NCBI RefSeq assembly: GCF_023091745.1
Contig: NC_068913.1
Location: 11,116,001-11,180,000 of the forward strand
Source of the DNA: Budorcas taxicolor
Lineage: Eukaryota > Chordata > Mammalia > Artiodactyla > Bovidae
Length of the DNA stretch: 64,000 nucleotides
Direction of reading: 5' to 3'
In this document: positions 12,831 to 25,837 of the stretch, one piece after another
Layout of the letters: every line of letters begins with the position of its first letter
Position numbering within the stretch: the stretch's first letter is position 1
Notes under the pieces: model-generated
The model's database searches: none
Told to the model about the DNA's origin: nothing
What the model saw: the letters and a program-made list of their open reading frames with translations, nothing else
Made by a program: the position numbers and the translations under genes

Positions 12831-14472
12831 CCCAGACACTGACTGAGGGCCAGTAACAACTTACAGCATTTTCAAGTAGGTCACTGAGGATGTTACCAAT
12901 TGCATATCCCCTATGAGTATCCCTTATGAGTAAAAGTGACAGTATTATCCCATTGTCACACAGACTTCCACTACCTTTTCTTTATTTATCAGAGCAAACC
13001 CCTTAGACAACAGTCAAGACCGGACCTGAGTCAATCACTTTCTTTTAGATACTATATTTTGACTTTTGGCCACAAGTTTGGGTTTTTAAGCCTGACCTTC
13101 TGCTCTGACCCTGTCCAGAAACAGTTTAGTCCCCTAACCCAGTATGTCTCTTTCCAAGTTACTGAATAATTCAACAGATATTTGAGTCTCTAATATGTGT
13201 CAGACACTATGTTAGTCATTAGGAATCCTGAATCTGGGCAGAAGGAGATTTTGAGTTTGATTTTTGGAGTTTGTTCTTGATGGAAATGGTAGCAACGTTC
13301 CACAGCAGTTGGAAATGTAGACCTGGACCTTGAGAAATAGAGTATATGAGCGTGCCAAGAGAGCAGAAGAGAGGGGAAAAAGCTAAGCCAAACTAAAGAA
13401 TATAGAAAAGACAGCGCAATTTTAGAAGAGGTGGAGAAAGAAAAGGAAGGAGAAAGAAAAGAAACAGAGGAAGGCGAAGTATATAAAAGAAGATCCGGGA
13501 CAATGCGGTGTCATAAAATACATTAGAGCAGAGAATTTCAAGAAGGGATGAGAAGATGGAATTCAACAGTGTCAAAAACTGGGGATGCGGGGCACTAATG
13601 TCAGAAACTGCAACAACATGAAGGAAAATAAGAAATGAAAAATCATATCTTGAGATAAGTGAATGAGAATGAACAAATATTTTAAGACTGATTCAAAAGA
13701 AAAATACGTAAAAATAACAGTTTTAATTTACAATTCTGAAACATTTAACAAAGTTTGCAAAACGTCTCTCAGGCCAAGTGTCAACAGAGGGAAGCAGATG
13801 GAAAAGACAGTGACCAGAAGTTAGCCAGCCAGCCAGTTTGGGGGCCTCAAGAAGAAAGGCATGTAGCAAGGAAAAAAAACACTAGTTTTCTGAAATTCCT
13901 GCTATTGCTTAGGAAAAACACAAGACTTCTTCAAAAGTTAGAAAACATTTTCAATATGCTTCATTTTGCAGATTTGGAAACAGTACCCTAGAGAGGATTC
14001 AGTTTGAAGGAAAAAGAGACCAAAAAGGAAAAAAAGAAAAAACTGGATTGCTTAAGTAGCCAAGATCTTTCTTTGATGGCACTCAATGGGTGTTCTCTGA
14101 ATTTACAATAAGGGGCTTCTAATTGATAAAGCTTTGATAGCACAAAAGGTCACCGTGGATTACTCAGCCCTGCTTTGCAACATACCGTGATCTCCACCAA
14201 CACAAGCAATTAACCGCAATAAATGATGGCATGAATCACCCCTTTCAAACACAGGACAACATCCTGAAGCTCCTTACTTGCAGTAAACAGAGTAGGAACT
14301 GGCCTTTGTTGTAAACACTTTTCATTCCACAGTTCAATTCACCTCTGAAGCTTGCCTGATATTTTTTCCCATTTAACACAAATAACTTTACATGGGATCT
14401 AGGTCTTATTTCCCCAGATGATAAGAAACCATATTTTTAAATAAAATCTCTGTATCATAAGCAATATAAGTA
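12831..14472. other. Mostly unassigned DNA
   Basis: A short L2/MIR-like end at about 13160-13240 (ATTCAACAGATATTTGAG) and a purine-rich GAAA/GGAA tract at 13430-13490. No coding evidence. Confidence 0.4.
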
Positions 14473-14483
14473 TGAACCGGCCA

Positions 14484-14639
14484 CTTTTTTTTTTTTTTTT
14501 GGCTGCACCAGATCTTAGTGACAGCATGCAGGATCTTATAGTTCTGGTCTGTGGATCCAGTTTCCCAACCAGGGATCAAACTCAGGGTCCCTGCATTGAG
14601 AATGTGGAGTCTTAGCCACTGAACCATCAGGGAAGTCCC
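14484..14639 (-). mobile_element. CHR-type SINE
   Basis: Reverse CHR SINE with a T-run (reverse poly-A) at its left end. A duplication with one mismatch flanks it (TGAACCGGCCA at 14473-14483, TGAACCTGCCA at 14640-14650). Confidence 0.88.
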
Positions 14640-14650
14640 TGAACCTGCCA

Positions 14651-15719
14651 TTAAAAAAAAAATCTCTTTAATTAAATTATACCATCCTATAACCAAGAAT
14701 GCTTTATTGTCCTAATGATTTATTATTTTAATTCAGTCCAACTGGCGAGAAAGGATTAGGTACCATTCTGTTGTAACATGTCACATTCCCACTCCAATTT
14801 TGTTTGCAATACGTGTGCTACAGTTCTTCCACTGGCAGTCCAGGAGACTTCATACAAAAGCAGCATTTACTTGCAGTTACAACAGAGCCAAGCAATACAT
14901 AGGCTATTTGACAGTCTGGAATATCTGTTTTCCAGCATTCATCTGGAGCTGTAATTGGAACCATTAAAATTATTTTTTTACAGTTTTTAAAGGCCCACGA
15001 CATATTAATTTGTCCTGATGGATGGTAAAATGCGCTCATGTAAAAGAAAAACAAGTATTACATAAAACATGACTAAACTGGTCAACCACCTCTCTTTACC
15101 TTTCTTTTGACTCCACATATTTAATTCATTCTCCATGGAAAATGGCAACCAGTAAAAAAATAAAACACCCGTTTTTTATTTACATTTTATTGAGTGATAT
15201 TCACACTCATTATCACAATGAGCAATGCCATTTTTGATCCAAAATAAGATTGAAACTTTTACTTTCACACAAAAGTAAACACAGATGCTCTGATAAAGGT
15301 AGAGAACTTGGTACAAACTGCCTCGTTTAAAAGGCCCATTTAATGCCATATTTCATTAAGTATGGCCTGTCCTAAATCAGACAAGCTCTCTGACAAGGAG
15401 CCAATCTTTATCTTTATTTAAAATCAGGGAGTGTGGCTTATCTGTCAGTATAAAAGACCTTACCTTCTTTGCACAGGGGCAGACGTTAAAGCTAAGGAGC
15501 AGGATGGGCCTTTTAACCTAGTCAGGCCAATCCAATTTACAGACTGTATCCAAAGGTTCTTTTGTCGGTCATTTTACCATAGAAACAATGTTATACTCAC
15601 TGGTCAGGTCTCTTAGGAATCCTGTATAACCCACAACATAGCTGTGCTAATAGTTTAATAGTACCAAATGCACCTGTGCTAAATAATACCATAGAACTGT
15701 GCACAGAGTTTTTATGAGA
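14651..15719. other. Unassigned DNA
   Basis: About 1 kb without recognised repeats. Short open frames only (14818-15054 minus, 15431-15616 plus), with no known domain. Confidence 0.35.
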
Positions 15720-15729
15720 AATTTCATTG

Positions 15730-16015
15730 GGACGTCCCTGGTAGCACAGTCGAAGTAGGAACCCACCTGGTAATGCAGGGGACATGAGCGCCATCCCTGG
15801 TCTGGGAAGATCCCACATGCCGCAGAGCAACTAAGTCTGTGTACCACAACTACTGAACCTGTGCTCCGTAACAAGAGACGCAACCACAATGAGAAGCCCT
15901 ACAAGGCAAGAAAGAGTAGCCCCGGCTTGCCACAACTCGAGAAGGCCTATGCAAAAGCAAGGATGACCCAGTGACGCCAAACATAAATAAATAAATAACA
16001 AAATTTTAAAAAAAG
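15730..16015 (+). mobile_element. CHR-type SINE, long form
   Basis: Begins GGACGTCCCTGGTAGCACAG, has the long body with CCACAACTACTGAACCTGTG, and ends in an AAATAAATAAATA tail. Imperfect duplications AATTTCATTG and AAAATTCATTG flank it. Confidence 0.85.
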
Positions 16016-16150
16016 AAAATTCATTGAGAGCTCCAAGTTTTTACGCCTGTGACACAGCTTCCCAGGAACACCCTCTTCAGTTCTTCTGGCAGACTCACTC
16101 CCTGTTGAGCAATGGGAGTTGGACTTCCTTGCCCTAAATACAAGACACCA

Positions 16151-16342
16151 ATGTTGCCTGGGAAAGACTAAGGGCAGGAGAAGGGGGCGACAGAGGATGA
16201 GATGGTTGGATGGCATCACTGACTCAGTGGACATGAGCTTGAGCAAACTCCAGGAGACAGTGAGGGACAGGGAAGCCTGGCGTGCTGCAGTCTGTGGGGT
16301 CGCCAAGAGTCGGACACGACTTAGAGACGGAACAACAACAAC
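16151..16342 (+). mobile_element. LINE BovB 3' end
   Basis: Last 190 bases of BovB, with GAGTCGGACACGACTTAGAG and an ACAACAACAA tail. Confidence 0.85.
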
Positions 16343-17689
16343 AGCGTTGGCCACTACTGTCTGGAGCCACTATGGTAGCAGGATCACATGTGGTGGGTGA
16401 AGACAGAGACAGGGGTCGAGGGTGGAGGTGTGGGGCAGTGTCTAATTAAGGCTAGAAGTCTCTTGCCAGCATTCACTTCAGGTCACACTCCTGATCTCAC
16501 TTGGGAACCATCATGCTTTTCTGAGAATTATTCTGCCTGATTCACCTTCAGTTGCTATTACCTGTTGCTTCTATCAAGGTTTCTCTCTTCCACCTAAGTC
16601 TACTGCACCACAAAACAGCAGTCTCGGCTTTTCTCCTTTGTTCCTGTCTGTCCTTTTGAAGTTTCCTAAAGATGGTTATAGCTGTTAACAAAGGAAGTCG
16701 GGAAATAAAAGAGCTCTCCTGAACTAACTTTCCACATCTTTTTTGTTGTTGTTAACTCAGACTAACCTGAGAAAGACAAAAGTACACCTGGATGATAACA
16801 GTAGATCTGGGGGACAAAACAAGGTATGAATGTGTTCTACAACATCCAAGAGCAAGCTAGATTACAATAAATGGATATGTTGGATGTAGGAAAAAAAATC
16901 TAGCTTAGCCTCCTAGCAGTCAGAGGTATCAAGATATTCCAATACACACTGGAGAGACTGCCTTCAACCCCTCAACACCCCCAGTGCAACCCTGAGGACA
17001 GGGTAAATCTCTTCTTCTGACCCTCAGTTCATCATGGTCACACATGATGTTCAATGCTGAAGCCCACCAGTTCAAAGACAGGCCACAGCATTCACTGTGT
17101 CAGGGATCCATTAAGTCAGCTGCCGAAACAATTATAAGTGCTCCCTGTCCACAGCATCAACAAGTCCCACCTTAACTTCCCATCAGAAGATCTCACTTCA
17201 AGTGTAAAGTACACAGGCTCCATCTACTCATAAAGCTGTCACCTAGATTGGCACCTCACCCCAGTCTCTAAAAGCGAATCCCACTCTTGCCACTTCTGTA
17301 CCCCTAGTTCTCCTCAACAAACACTCAGACTTCATGTTCCCATTGTTACTCTCTTCCTATGTCTGTATTCCCAAAACAAAAACTTGGGTGGTGGCGTTTT
17401 ATTCTAGGTTATCAAGAAACTCCTACTTTTATCCATGTTCTTCTTTTTCAGACCTTCTATACTAAAGGCTGTTTATAACATCCTGAAGCTAGGAAGCCCA
17501 GAATCAGTACATACCAACTTCTGGGGATTGTGGAAAAATTTTAAATTACATCAATAAATTATCCTGCCAAATATATTTCAGAGGAACTCCAAGACTATGG
17601 TCTTTCTGTGGGAGTTTTTTTATGATAAGTTGGCTATAAACCAAGACGGAGACATAAGTGATACAGTGAGAAGGTCTAACATCCATATA
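16343..17689. other. Unassigned DNA
   Basis: About 1.3 kb with no gene, RNA or repeat family that I can name. Confidence 0.35.
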
Positions 17690-17935
17690 ACTGGAATCTG
17701 AGAGCAGAAGGAGAGAATGAATAGGGCAGAAAAAAAGTCTGAAGAGATAATGTCTGATTATTTTCCAAGGCTGAAAAATATATCAAGATACAGAAATAAG
17801 AATGCCATGAATTCTAAGCAGGATAAGAAAAAGATGACTACACTTAGGCACATCAACCAGAAATTTCTTATGTATGATGGTTTTGAGAGGATACGATAGA
17901 TAAATTCAGTAGATAAACTGGATGCAGTCTCAAAA
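17690..17935 (+). mobile_element. Probable old L1 internal fragment
   Basis: GAAGAGATAATGTCTGATTA, then TTTTCCAAGGCTGAAAAATA and AGGCACATCAACCAGA resemble an internal sense L1 segment. The short open frame 17717-17899 lies in it. Confidence 0.5.
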
Positions 17936-20535
17936 ATGACAGACTGATCTCTGTTCGTTTCCAAGGCAAACCACTCAATATCACAGTAATCCAAGTCTAT
18001 GCCCCAACCAGTAACGCTGAAGAAGCTGAAGTTGAACGGTTCTATGAAGACCTATAAGACCTTTTAGAACAAACATCCAAAAAAGATGTCCTTCTCATTA
18101 TAGGGGACTGGAATGCAAAAGCAGGAAGTCAAGAAACACCTGGAGTAACAGGCAAATTTGGTCTTGGAGTACAGAATGAAGCACGGCAAAGGCTAACAGA
18201 GTTTTGCCAAGAGAACCCACTTATCATAGCAAACACCCTCTTCCAACAACACAAGAGAAGACTCTGCACATGGACATCACCAGACGACCAACACTGAAAT
18301 CAGATTGATTATATTCCTTGCAGCCAAAGATGAAGAAGCTCTACACAGTCAGCAAAAACAAGACCAGGAGCTGACTGTGGCTCAGATCATGAACTCCTTA
18401 TTGCCAAATTCAGACTGAAATTGAAGAAAGTAGGGAAAACCACTAGACCATTCAGGTATGTGCTAAATCAAATCCCTTATGATTATACAGTGAAGTGAGA
18501 AATAGATTTAAGGGCCTAGATCTTATAGATAGACAGAGGGCCTGATGAACTATGGACGGAGGTTCATGACATGGTACAGCAGACAGGGAGCAAGACCATC
18601 CCCAAGAAAAAGAAATGCAAAAAGGCAAAATGGCTGTCTGAGCAGGCCTTACAAATAGCTGTGAAAAGAAGAGATGTGAACGGCAAAGGAGAAAAGGAAA
18701 GATATACCCATTTGAATGCAGAGTTCCAAAGAATGGCAGGAAGATATAAGAAAGCCTTTCTCAGTGATCAATGCAAAGAAATAGAGGAAAATAATAGAAT
18801 GGGAAAGAATAGAGATCTCCTGAAGAAAATTAGAGATATCAAGGGAATATTTCATGCAAAGATGGGCACAATAAAGGACAGAAATGGTAGGGACCTAAGA
18901 GAAGCAGATGTTAAGAAGAAGTGACAGGAATACACAGAAGAACTGTACAAAAAAGATCTTCATGACTCACATAAACATGATGGGGTGATCACTCACCTAG
19001 AGCCAGACATCCTGGAATGTGAAGTCAAGTGGGTCTTAGGAAGCATCACTACGAACAACGCTAGTGGAGGTGATGGAATTCCAGCTGAGCTATTTCAAAT
19101 CCTGAAAGATGATGCTGTGAAAGAGCTGCACTCAATATGCCAGCAAATTTGGAAAACTCAGCAGTGGCCACAGGACTGGAAAAGGTCCGTTTTCATTCCA
19201 ATTCCAAAGAAAGGTAATGCCAAAGAATGCTCAAACTACTGCACAATTGCACTCATCTCACATGCTAGAAAAGTAATGCTCAAAATTCTCCAAGCCAGGC
19301 TTCAGCAATACGTGAACCGTGAGCTTCCTGATGTTCAAGCTGGTTTTAGAAAAGGCAAAGGAACCAGAGATCAAATTGCCAACATCCACTGGATCATGGA
19401 AAAAGCAAGAGAGTTCCAGAAAAACATCTATTTCTGCTTTATTGATTATGCCAAAGCCTTTGACTGTGTGGATCACAATAAACTGTGGAAAATTCTGGAA
19501 GAGATGGGAATACCAGACCACCTGACCTGCCTCTAGAGAAATCTGTATGCAGGTCAGGAAGCAACAGTTAAAACTGGACATGGAACAACAGACTGGTTCC
19601 AAATAGGAAAACGAATACGTCAAGGCTGCATATTGTCACCCTGCTTATTTAATTTATATGCAGAGTAAATCATGAGAAACACTGGGCTGGATGAAGCACA
19701 AGCTGGAATCAAGATTGCCAGGAAAAATATCAATAACCTCAGATATGCAGATGACACCACCCTTATGGCAGAAAGGGAAGAAGAACTAAAGAGCCTCTTG
19801 ATGAAAGTGAAAGAGGAGAGTGAAAAAGTTGGCTTAAAGCTTAACATTCAGAATACTAAGATCATGGCATCTGGTCCCATCACTTCATGGCAAATAGATG
19901 GGGAAACAGTGGAAACAGTGGCAGACTTTATTTTCTTGGGCTCCAAAATCACTGCAGATGGTGACTGCAGCCATGAAATTAAAAGACACTTACTCCTTCC
20001 AAGAAAGTTATGACCAACCTAGACAGCACATTAAAAAACAGAAACATTACTTTGCCAACAAAGGTCCATCTAGTCAAGGCTATGGTTTTTCCAGTAGTCA
20101 TGCATGGATGTGAGAGGTGGACTATAAGGAAAGCTGAGTGCTGAAGAATTGATGCTTTTGAACTGTGGTGTTGGAGAAGACTCTTGAGAGTCCCTTGGAC
20201 TGCAAGGAGATCCAACCAGTCCATCCTAAGGGAAATCAGTCCTGAACATTCATTGGAAGGACTGATGTTGAAGCTGAAACTCCAATACTTTGGCCACCTC
20301 GTGCGAAGAACTGACTCACTGAAAAAGGCCCTGATGCTGGGAAAAGATTGAGGGCAGGAGGAGGAGGGGTCGACAGAGGATGAGATGGTTGGATGGCATC
20401 ACCAATTCATTGGACATGAGTTTGAGTAAACTCCGGGAGCCTGTGATGGACAGGGAGGCCTGGTGTGCTACAGTTCATGGGGTCACAGAAAATCAGATAC
20501 GCCTAAGCGACTAAATTGAACTGAACTGAACTGAA
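17936..20535 (+). mobile_element. LINE BovB, longest single copy (endonuclease 3' half plus reverse transcriptase)
   Basis: 5'-truncated RTE-clade LINE that encoded an AP endonuclease and a reverse transcriptase. Endonuclease remnants are Val-Tyr-Ala-Pro at 17995-18006, Gly-Asp-Trp-Asn near 18104-18115 and Cys-Gly-Ser-Asp-His near 18375-18390. The reverse transcriptase has Phe-Ile-Asp-Tyr-Ala-Lys-Ala-Phe-Asp near 19437-19463 and Tyr-Ala-Asp-Asp at 19744-19755. It is dead: a TAG at 19534-19536, a TAA at 19666-19668 and further stops and frameshifts upstream split it. Open pieces are 18571-18924, 18985-19536 and 19672-20013. It ends with ACTGAACTGA repeats. Confidence 0.95.
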
Positions 20536-20800
20536 CAGATAAATTTAAAAATTAAAGTTTTAGTAATTCTTACCTTTTGGACATACATACTCAGATTTAT
20601 GTCTGAAATTATATTATATAAAAATAATAAAGTAATGCAGAAGGTAGAAATAAAGAGTAAATAGGAATAAATTGCTAATCTTATCAAGACTTGTTAATTG
20701 TTGAAGTTGAATAATGGGTAAATCAATATATAAATTGAAGTGAAGGAGAAAGCTATTTGATTTTGTTTTTATTTTAACTGCAGTAAAATAAAATATTATT
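20536..20800. other. AT-rich unassigned DNA
   Basis: Short A+T-rich gap between BovB and the old L1; nothing recognised. Confidence 0.35.
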
Positions 20801-20813
20801 TACCATCTCAACT

Positions 20814-20952
20814 ATTTTTTTTTAATTTTTACACTATTTTTTTGGCTATAATGCACGGTTTGAGGGATCTTAGTTCCCTAACCAGGTATTGAACCCACTC
20901 CCTCAGCAGCAAAAGTGTGGAGTCCTAACCACTGGACCATCAAGGAACTCCC
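20814..20952 (-). mobile_element. CHR-type SINE inside old L1
   Basis: Reverse CHR SINE (TTGGCTATAATGCACGG ... CACTGGACCATCAAGGAACT) with imperfect CCATCTCAA/CCATCTTAA duplications in the L1 flanks. Confidence 0.8.
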
Positions 20953-21285
20953 CCATCTTAAACATTTTTAAGTGTATATTTCAGTAATGTTAAGTATATT
21001 CACGTTGTTGTACAGCCGCTCTCTAGAACTTTTTCATCTTACAAACTGAAATTTTATACCCCCAAATACCACCACCTCATTTCCCTCCAAGTCCCTAAAA
21101 ACTATAATTCTACTTTGTGTTTCTATAATTCAGACTACTATTTTTGATACCTCATAACAGTGGAATCATACAATATTTCTTTTTGTGACTGACTTATTTC
21201 ACTTACCATAATGTTCTCAAGGTTCATCCATGTTGTAGCATGACAGGATTTCCTTTCTTCTTAAAGTTGAATAGTATTTCATTGT

Positions 21286-21417
21286 ATGCTGCTGCTGCTA
21301 AGTCACTTCAGTCGTGTCCGACTCTGTGTGACCCCATAGACGTCAGCCCACCAGGCTCTCCCGCCCCTGGGATTCTCCAGGCAAGAACACTGGAGTGGGT
21401 TGCCATTTTCTTCTCCA
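21286..21417 (-). mobile_element. Bov-A monomer SINE inside old L1
   Basis: Reverse Bov-A unit with a GCTGCTGCT start (reverse CAG tail). Duplications ATTTCATTGT (21276-21285) and ATTCCATTGT (21418-21427) flank it. Confidence 0.9.
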
Positions 21418-21660
21418 ATTCCATTGTTTACCTATGCCAAATTTGTTTATCCAATACTCTGCCAGTAGATACTTAGGTTGCTTCCCACCTCTTGGCTACT
21501 ATGAATAATGCTGCTATAATTACAGGAGTGAAAGTTCCTCTTCAAGGTCCTGCTTTCAATTCTTTTGGATGTATAACCAGAAGCAGAATTGCTGCATCAT
21601 ATGGAAACTTTATTTTTAATTGTAGATAAATTGTCATACTGTTTTCCATAGCAGGTGTAT

Positions 21661-22031
21661 CATTTTGAACCGTGGTGTTGGAGAAGACTCTTGAGAGTCC
21701 CTTGGACTGCAAGGAGATCCAACCAGCCCATTCTGAAGGAGATCAGCCCTGGGATTTCTTTGGAAGGAATGATGCTAAAGCTGAAACTCCAGTACTTTGG
21801 CCACCTCATGAGAAGAGTTGACTCATTGGAAAAGACTTTGACGCTGGGAGGGATTAGGAGCAGGAGGAGAAGGGGACGACCGAGGATGAGATGGCTGGAT
21901 GGCATCATGGACTCGATGGACATGAGTCTGAGTGGATTCCAGGAGTTGGTGATGGACGGGGAGGCCTGGCGTGCTGCGATTCATGGGGTCGCAAAGAGTC
22001 GGACACGACTGAGCAACTGAACTGAACTGAA
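21661..22031 (+). mobile_element. LINE BovB 3' end, 5'-truncated
   Basis: Last 370 bases of BovB, low divergence, ending in ACTGAACTGAACTGA. An open frame at 21655-22020 is just the read-through C-terminal part. Confidence 0.92.
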
Positions 22032-22127
22032 AGATTAGTAAAGCCATCTTGTTTTCTAAAACAGACCCAAATGACTTATGGGAGTTGCTCAGTAGGTGAA
22101 TCTGGAAACATGAAGGGCATGGTTAGG

Positions 22128-22161
22128 TCAATACTATAGTTACTATACTATACTATACTAT
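22128..22161 (+). repeat. Short (TACTA)n-like tandem
   Basis: Imperfect TACTA pentamer array within unassigned sequence. Confidence 0.7.
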
Positions 22162-22317
22162 GCTATATACACTATAGCCCCATCTACTGCTTAGAGTCCT
22201 GTTGATACATATGTGTTTACACGAGACAAAGTGAATGGCTCTGGTTCTAATCTTGCTTGTTCAGATTAATTGGAGTAGCTGAGAGTGGCATATTCTCAGG
22301 GGAAATCACTAGCAGTG

Positions 22318-22831
22318 TGGCACATATACACAATGGAGTATTACTCAGCTATTAAAAAGAATACATTTGAATCAGTTCTAATGAGATGGATGAAACTGAA
22401 GCCGATTATATAGAGTGAAGTAAGCCAGAAAGAAAAATACCAATACAGTATACTAACGCATATATATGGAATTTAGAAAGATGGTAATGATAACCCTGTA
22501 TGCGAGACAGCAAGAGACACAGATGTATAGAATGGACTTTTGGACTCTGAGGGAGAGGGAGAGGGTGGGATGATTTGGGAGAATGGCGCTGAAACATGTA
22601 TACTATCATGTAAGAAACGAATCGCCAGTCTAGGTTTGATACAGGATACAGGATGCCTGGGGCTGGTGCACAGGGATGATCCAGAGAGATGGTATGGGGT
22701 GGGAGGTGGGAGGGGGGCTCAGGATTGGGAACTCATGTACACCCGTGGCGGATTCATGTCAATGTATGGCAAAACCAATACAGTATTGTAAAGTAAAATA
22801 AAATAAAAATTAAAATTAAAAAAAAAAAAAA
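22318..22831 (+). mobile_element. Young ruminant L1 (L1-BT type), 5'-truncated
   Basis: 3' UTR and tail of a ruminant L1: ATGGAGTATTACTCAGCTAT at the left, GGCAAAACCAATACAGTATT and a poly-A at the right. A perfect 16-bp target-site duplication GAAATCACTAGCAGTG flanks it (22302-22317 and 22832-22847), showing a recent insertion about 510 bp long. Confidence 0.96.
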
Positions 22832-22847
22832 GAAATCACTAGCAGTG

Positions 22848-23329
22848 AAGACAGAAGAGAAACAAGGGGTGGATAGTGTTAGGAAACAATTCTCCACAAG
22901 TCTCACATTTCTGTATACGCTGCAAGCTGAGGCACTACCTTCCTTTGTTCTGGACTATCTGTCCAAGGACATCTATACACTGAATAGCCTGGAAAGATCT
23001 TGGAACAGATCTTGGAAGATAGAGATAGTTCTCCATTTGAAGCTTCAAAAGACAATTAGGTTTACTGGCCATTATAAAAGCTTCAGGCTTCCTAAACTCA
23101 GGGTTTCTCTCCTGTAATGTACTGTGTATGCAGATGTCACCTGGCCCTCTTCACATCACCTTGGGAAAAGTGGGGCCCAGGGAACTGGCACAAACATTAA
23201 TTCTGGGACTGTTGTAATTGCTGTGAGTAATAAACAACACTTTGTCTCTGACCCAGGAGTCAGAGCATCCACAAAACTGTGACAGGCTACCTTATTACCT
23301 TTGAAAATAGGATAAAAGCTCAGCTCTCA
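22848..23329. other. Unassigned DNA
   Basis: No recognised repeat. The open frame 22845-23117 has no known domain. Confidence 0.35.
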
Positions 23330-23639
23330 CGATTTTTCATAAATACATACAAAATAAAAGTAATAAAAATGATATACAGAGCTTAAAAGATAAAGCAATG
23401 CTCAGAAAAATAAACATAGTCTCAGAAAACTCCATTAATGGTCAAAAAAATGAAAATGAATGAATTATACATTCAGCTCAAGATCTTAGAAAAGGACAAT
23501 AAAATACTTAAGAAAAGCAAAATAAAGATAACAGGAAAAAACTAAACGGAAAATGGAAAAAAATAGCAGAATGTATTTTTAATGTCAGTTCTAAAGATAA
23601 ATACTTTAGCTAAACATTCATGATTCTAACTTAAATGGA

Positions 23640-24108
23640 CTAAGGTCCGTCTAGTCCAGGCTATGGTTTTTCCTGTGGTCATGTATAGATGTGAGAGTTG
23701 GACTGTGAAGAAGGCTGAGCGCCGAAGAATTGATGCTTTTGAACTGTGGTGTTGGAGAAGACTCTTAAGAGTCCCTTGGACTGCAAAGAGATCCAACCAG
23801 TCCATTCTGAAGGAGATCAGCCCTGGGATTTCTTTGGAAGGAATGATGCTAAAGCTGAAACTCCAGTACTTTGGCCACCTCATGCGAAGAGCTGACTCAT
23901 TGGAAAAGACTTTGATGCTGGGAGGGATTGGGGGCAGGAGGAGAAGGGGACGACTGAGGATGAGATGGCTGGATGGCATCACGGACTCGATGGACACAAG
24001 TCTGAGTGAACTCCGGGAGATGGTGATGGACAGGGAGGCCTGGCGTGCTGCGATTCATGGGGTCGCAAAGAGTCGGACACAACTGAGCGACTGAACTGAA
24101 CTGAACTG
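23640..24108 (+). mobile_element. LINE BovB 3' end, 5'-truncated, clean insertion
   Basis: A 469-bp BovB tail with a perfect 12-bp duplication AACTTAAATGGA (23628-23639 and 24109-24120). An open frame at 23663-24094 covers the BovB C-terminal region only. Confidence 0.96.
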
Positions 24109-24339
24109 AACTTAAATGGAGAAAAAATTGTATTTTTTAAGTAAAATTCAGAAATAACTACAGAAGTAGAGAATATTAAAAGAACAACAGACTCCTTTGC
24201 TCACATTCATGAAAATAAATCATACACTAATAACAGTATCATTTTGTTTTAATGAAGCCAGCAAAACACTGATACCAAAACTCAACATATATTACGAAAA
24301 AAAAAAACTATGTAAATCAATTAAATTATAAATGTATAG

Positions 24340-24412
24340 AAGGACAGGAGAGCCTGGCTTGCGAAAGTCCATGTGGTGTCAGAGTCAGACATGACTCAGT
24401 GACAGAACAACA
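24340..24412 (+). mobile_element. Bov-A/BovB tail fragment
   Basis: AGGAGAGCCTGGCTTGCGAA to AGACATGACTCAGTGACAG with an ACAACAAC end. Short tail shared by Bov-A and BovB, so the family is unresolved. Confidence 0.7.
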
Positions 24413-25516
24413 ACTTATAAATCTTAATTAAATCATTAGCAAATGGAATTTGGCAGCACATTAAAAAAATAATACATTCTGGTCAGCTATGTTCATACCA
24501 AGATGATAGATACTCACTATTAGCAAATGTATTAATCTAATCCATCATATTAATAAACTGAAAAGAAAAATCATAATCATTTCCATAGATTAAATAGTAG
24601 CATTTGACCAAATTAATATCTATTCTTTAAGTAATTCTTAATAAAAAAGGGATAAAGTCTTACTTCACACAATTTTATAACATCATATACATCATGCTTA
24701 ATTGAGAAATACCAAACGCATTTCAATTGAAGTTAAGAAAAAGAATGTCTATTACTAGCATGATTATTTAACATTTCTATAAAAGTATCAGCTGACAATA
24801 ATAATTAGAGAAAGGAATGTGAAAAATATTAAGAAAAAATAAGTGAATAAATAGCCTTTCTGTATGAAACAATGAGGGCTTCAGTCAATTACAAAACAAT
24901 GAATTATATTAATAAGATCCCATTTATTAAAACTATAGCAATAATAAGATTAAATGCCTAGTATTAAAATTTAGCAAGAACTGTGTCAAAGCTATATAAA
25001 GAAAAACTTTAAAATGCTACAAGTCACACATATGTAGAAATGATAAATGGAAACAATATGATATGACAGATAATAGTAAAGAAATGAAACAAATATTTCT
25101 TGGTGAAGAATTATTCAACAAATGGTATTGCAATGGATCAAATTTTAATTTTTAATCATAAAGCACTAGAAGAAAACATGGAGAATGATTTCATAATATT
25201 GGAATGTGAAAGCCTTTCTAAATCATGAAAGAAAAACTAATAAAACCAAGTTCGTGCAAATTAAAATACTCTACATGAAAAAAAAAAGATTAAAGTTAAA
25301 AGTTAGGGAAAAGAACACAGCACTATTACAGCCTAAAGGCTAACTTCCTTTATACACAAAAAGGTCCTGCAAAAAGACAAAGAATTCACTTGTGAGGGAT
25401 AAATGATGAACAGGCACAAGACAATTTAAAGAAAAAGAAATACATGAGGCTTTAAATATATGAAAAGATGCTCAACTTCACTCATAATAATGTCAATTGT
25501 CAAATGTCAATTGAAG

Positions 25517-25723
25517 TTTGTTACTGTTATTTAGTCCAACTCTTTGAGACCCCATGTACTGTAGCTCACCAGGCTGCTCTGTCCATGGGATTCTCCAGGC
25601 AAGAATACTAGAATGGGTTGCCATGCCCTCCTCCAGGGAATCTTCCTGACCCAAGGATCAAACCTGTGTCTCCTGCGTTGGCAGGCAGATTCTTTACCAC
25701 TGAGTCAGTCACCAGAGAAACCC
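25517..25723 (-). mobile_element. Bov-tA SINE
   Basis: Reverse Bov-tA in the old L1. Flanks CAATTGAAGTT and CAGTTGAAGTT form a target-site duplication with one mismatch. Confidence 0.92.
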
Positions 25724-25837
25724 CAGTTGAAGTTAGGAGACACCAATTTTACCTAACAGATTGGTACTGATAAAAAAGAAAAACCTACTGTTGGTGAAGG
25801 AGAACAGGCATCCTCACATATTGTTGGCAGATAGAAG

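Larger units (their letters stand above)
20770..21655 (-). mobile_element. Old L1 3' region, interrupted
   Basis: Antisense L1: AGTATATTCACGTTGTTGTA, TCATACAATATTTCTTTTTG, TCATCCATGTTGTAGCA and GGCTACTATGAATAATGCTG, in order. Interrupted by a CHR SINE at 20814-20952 and a Bov-A at 21286-21417. BovB lies at its right end. Confidence 0.75.
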
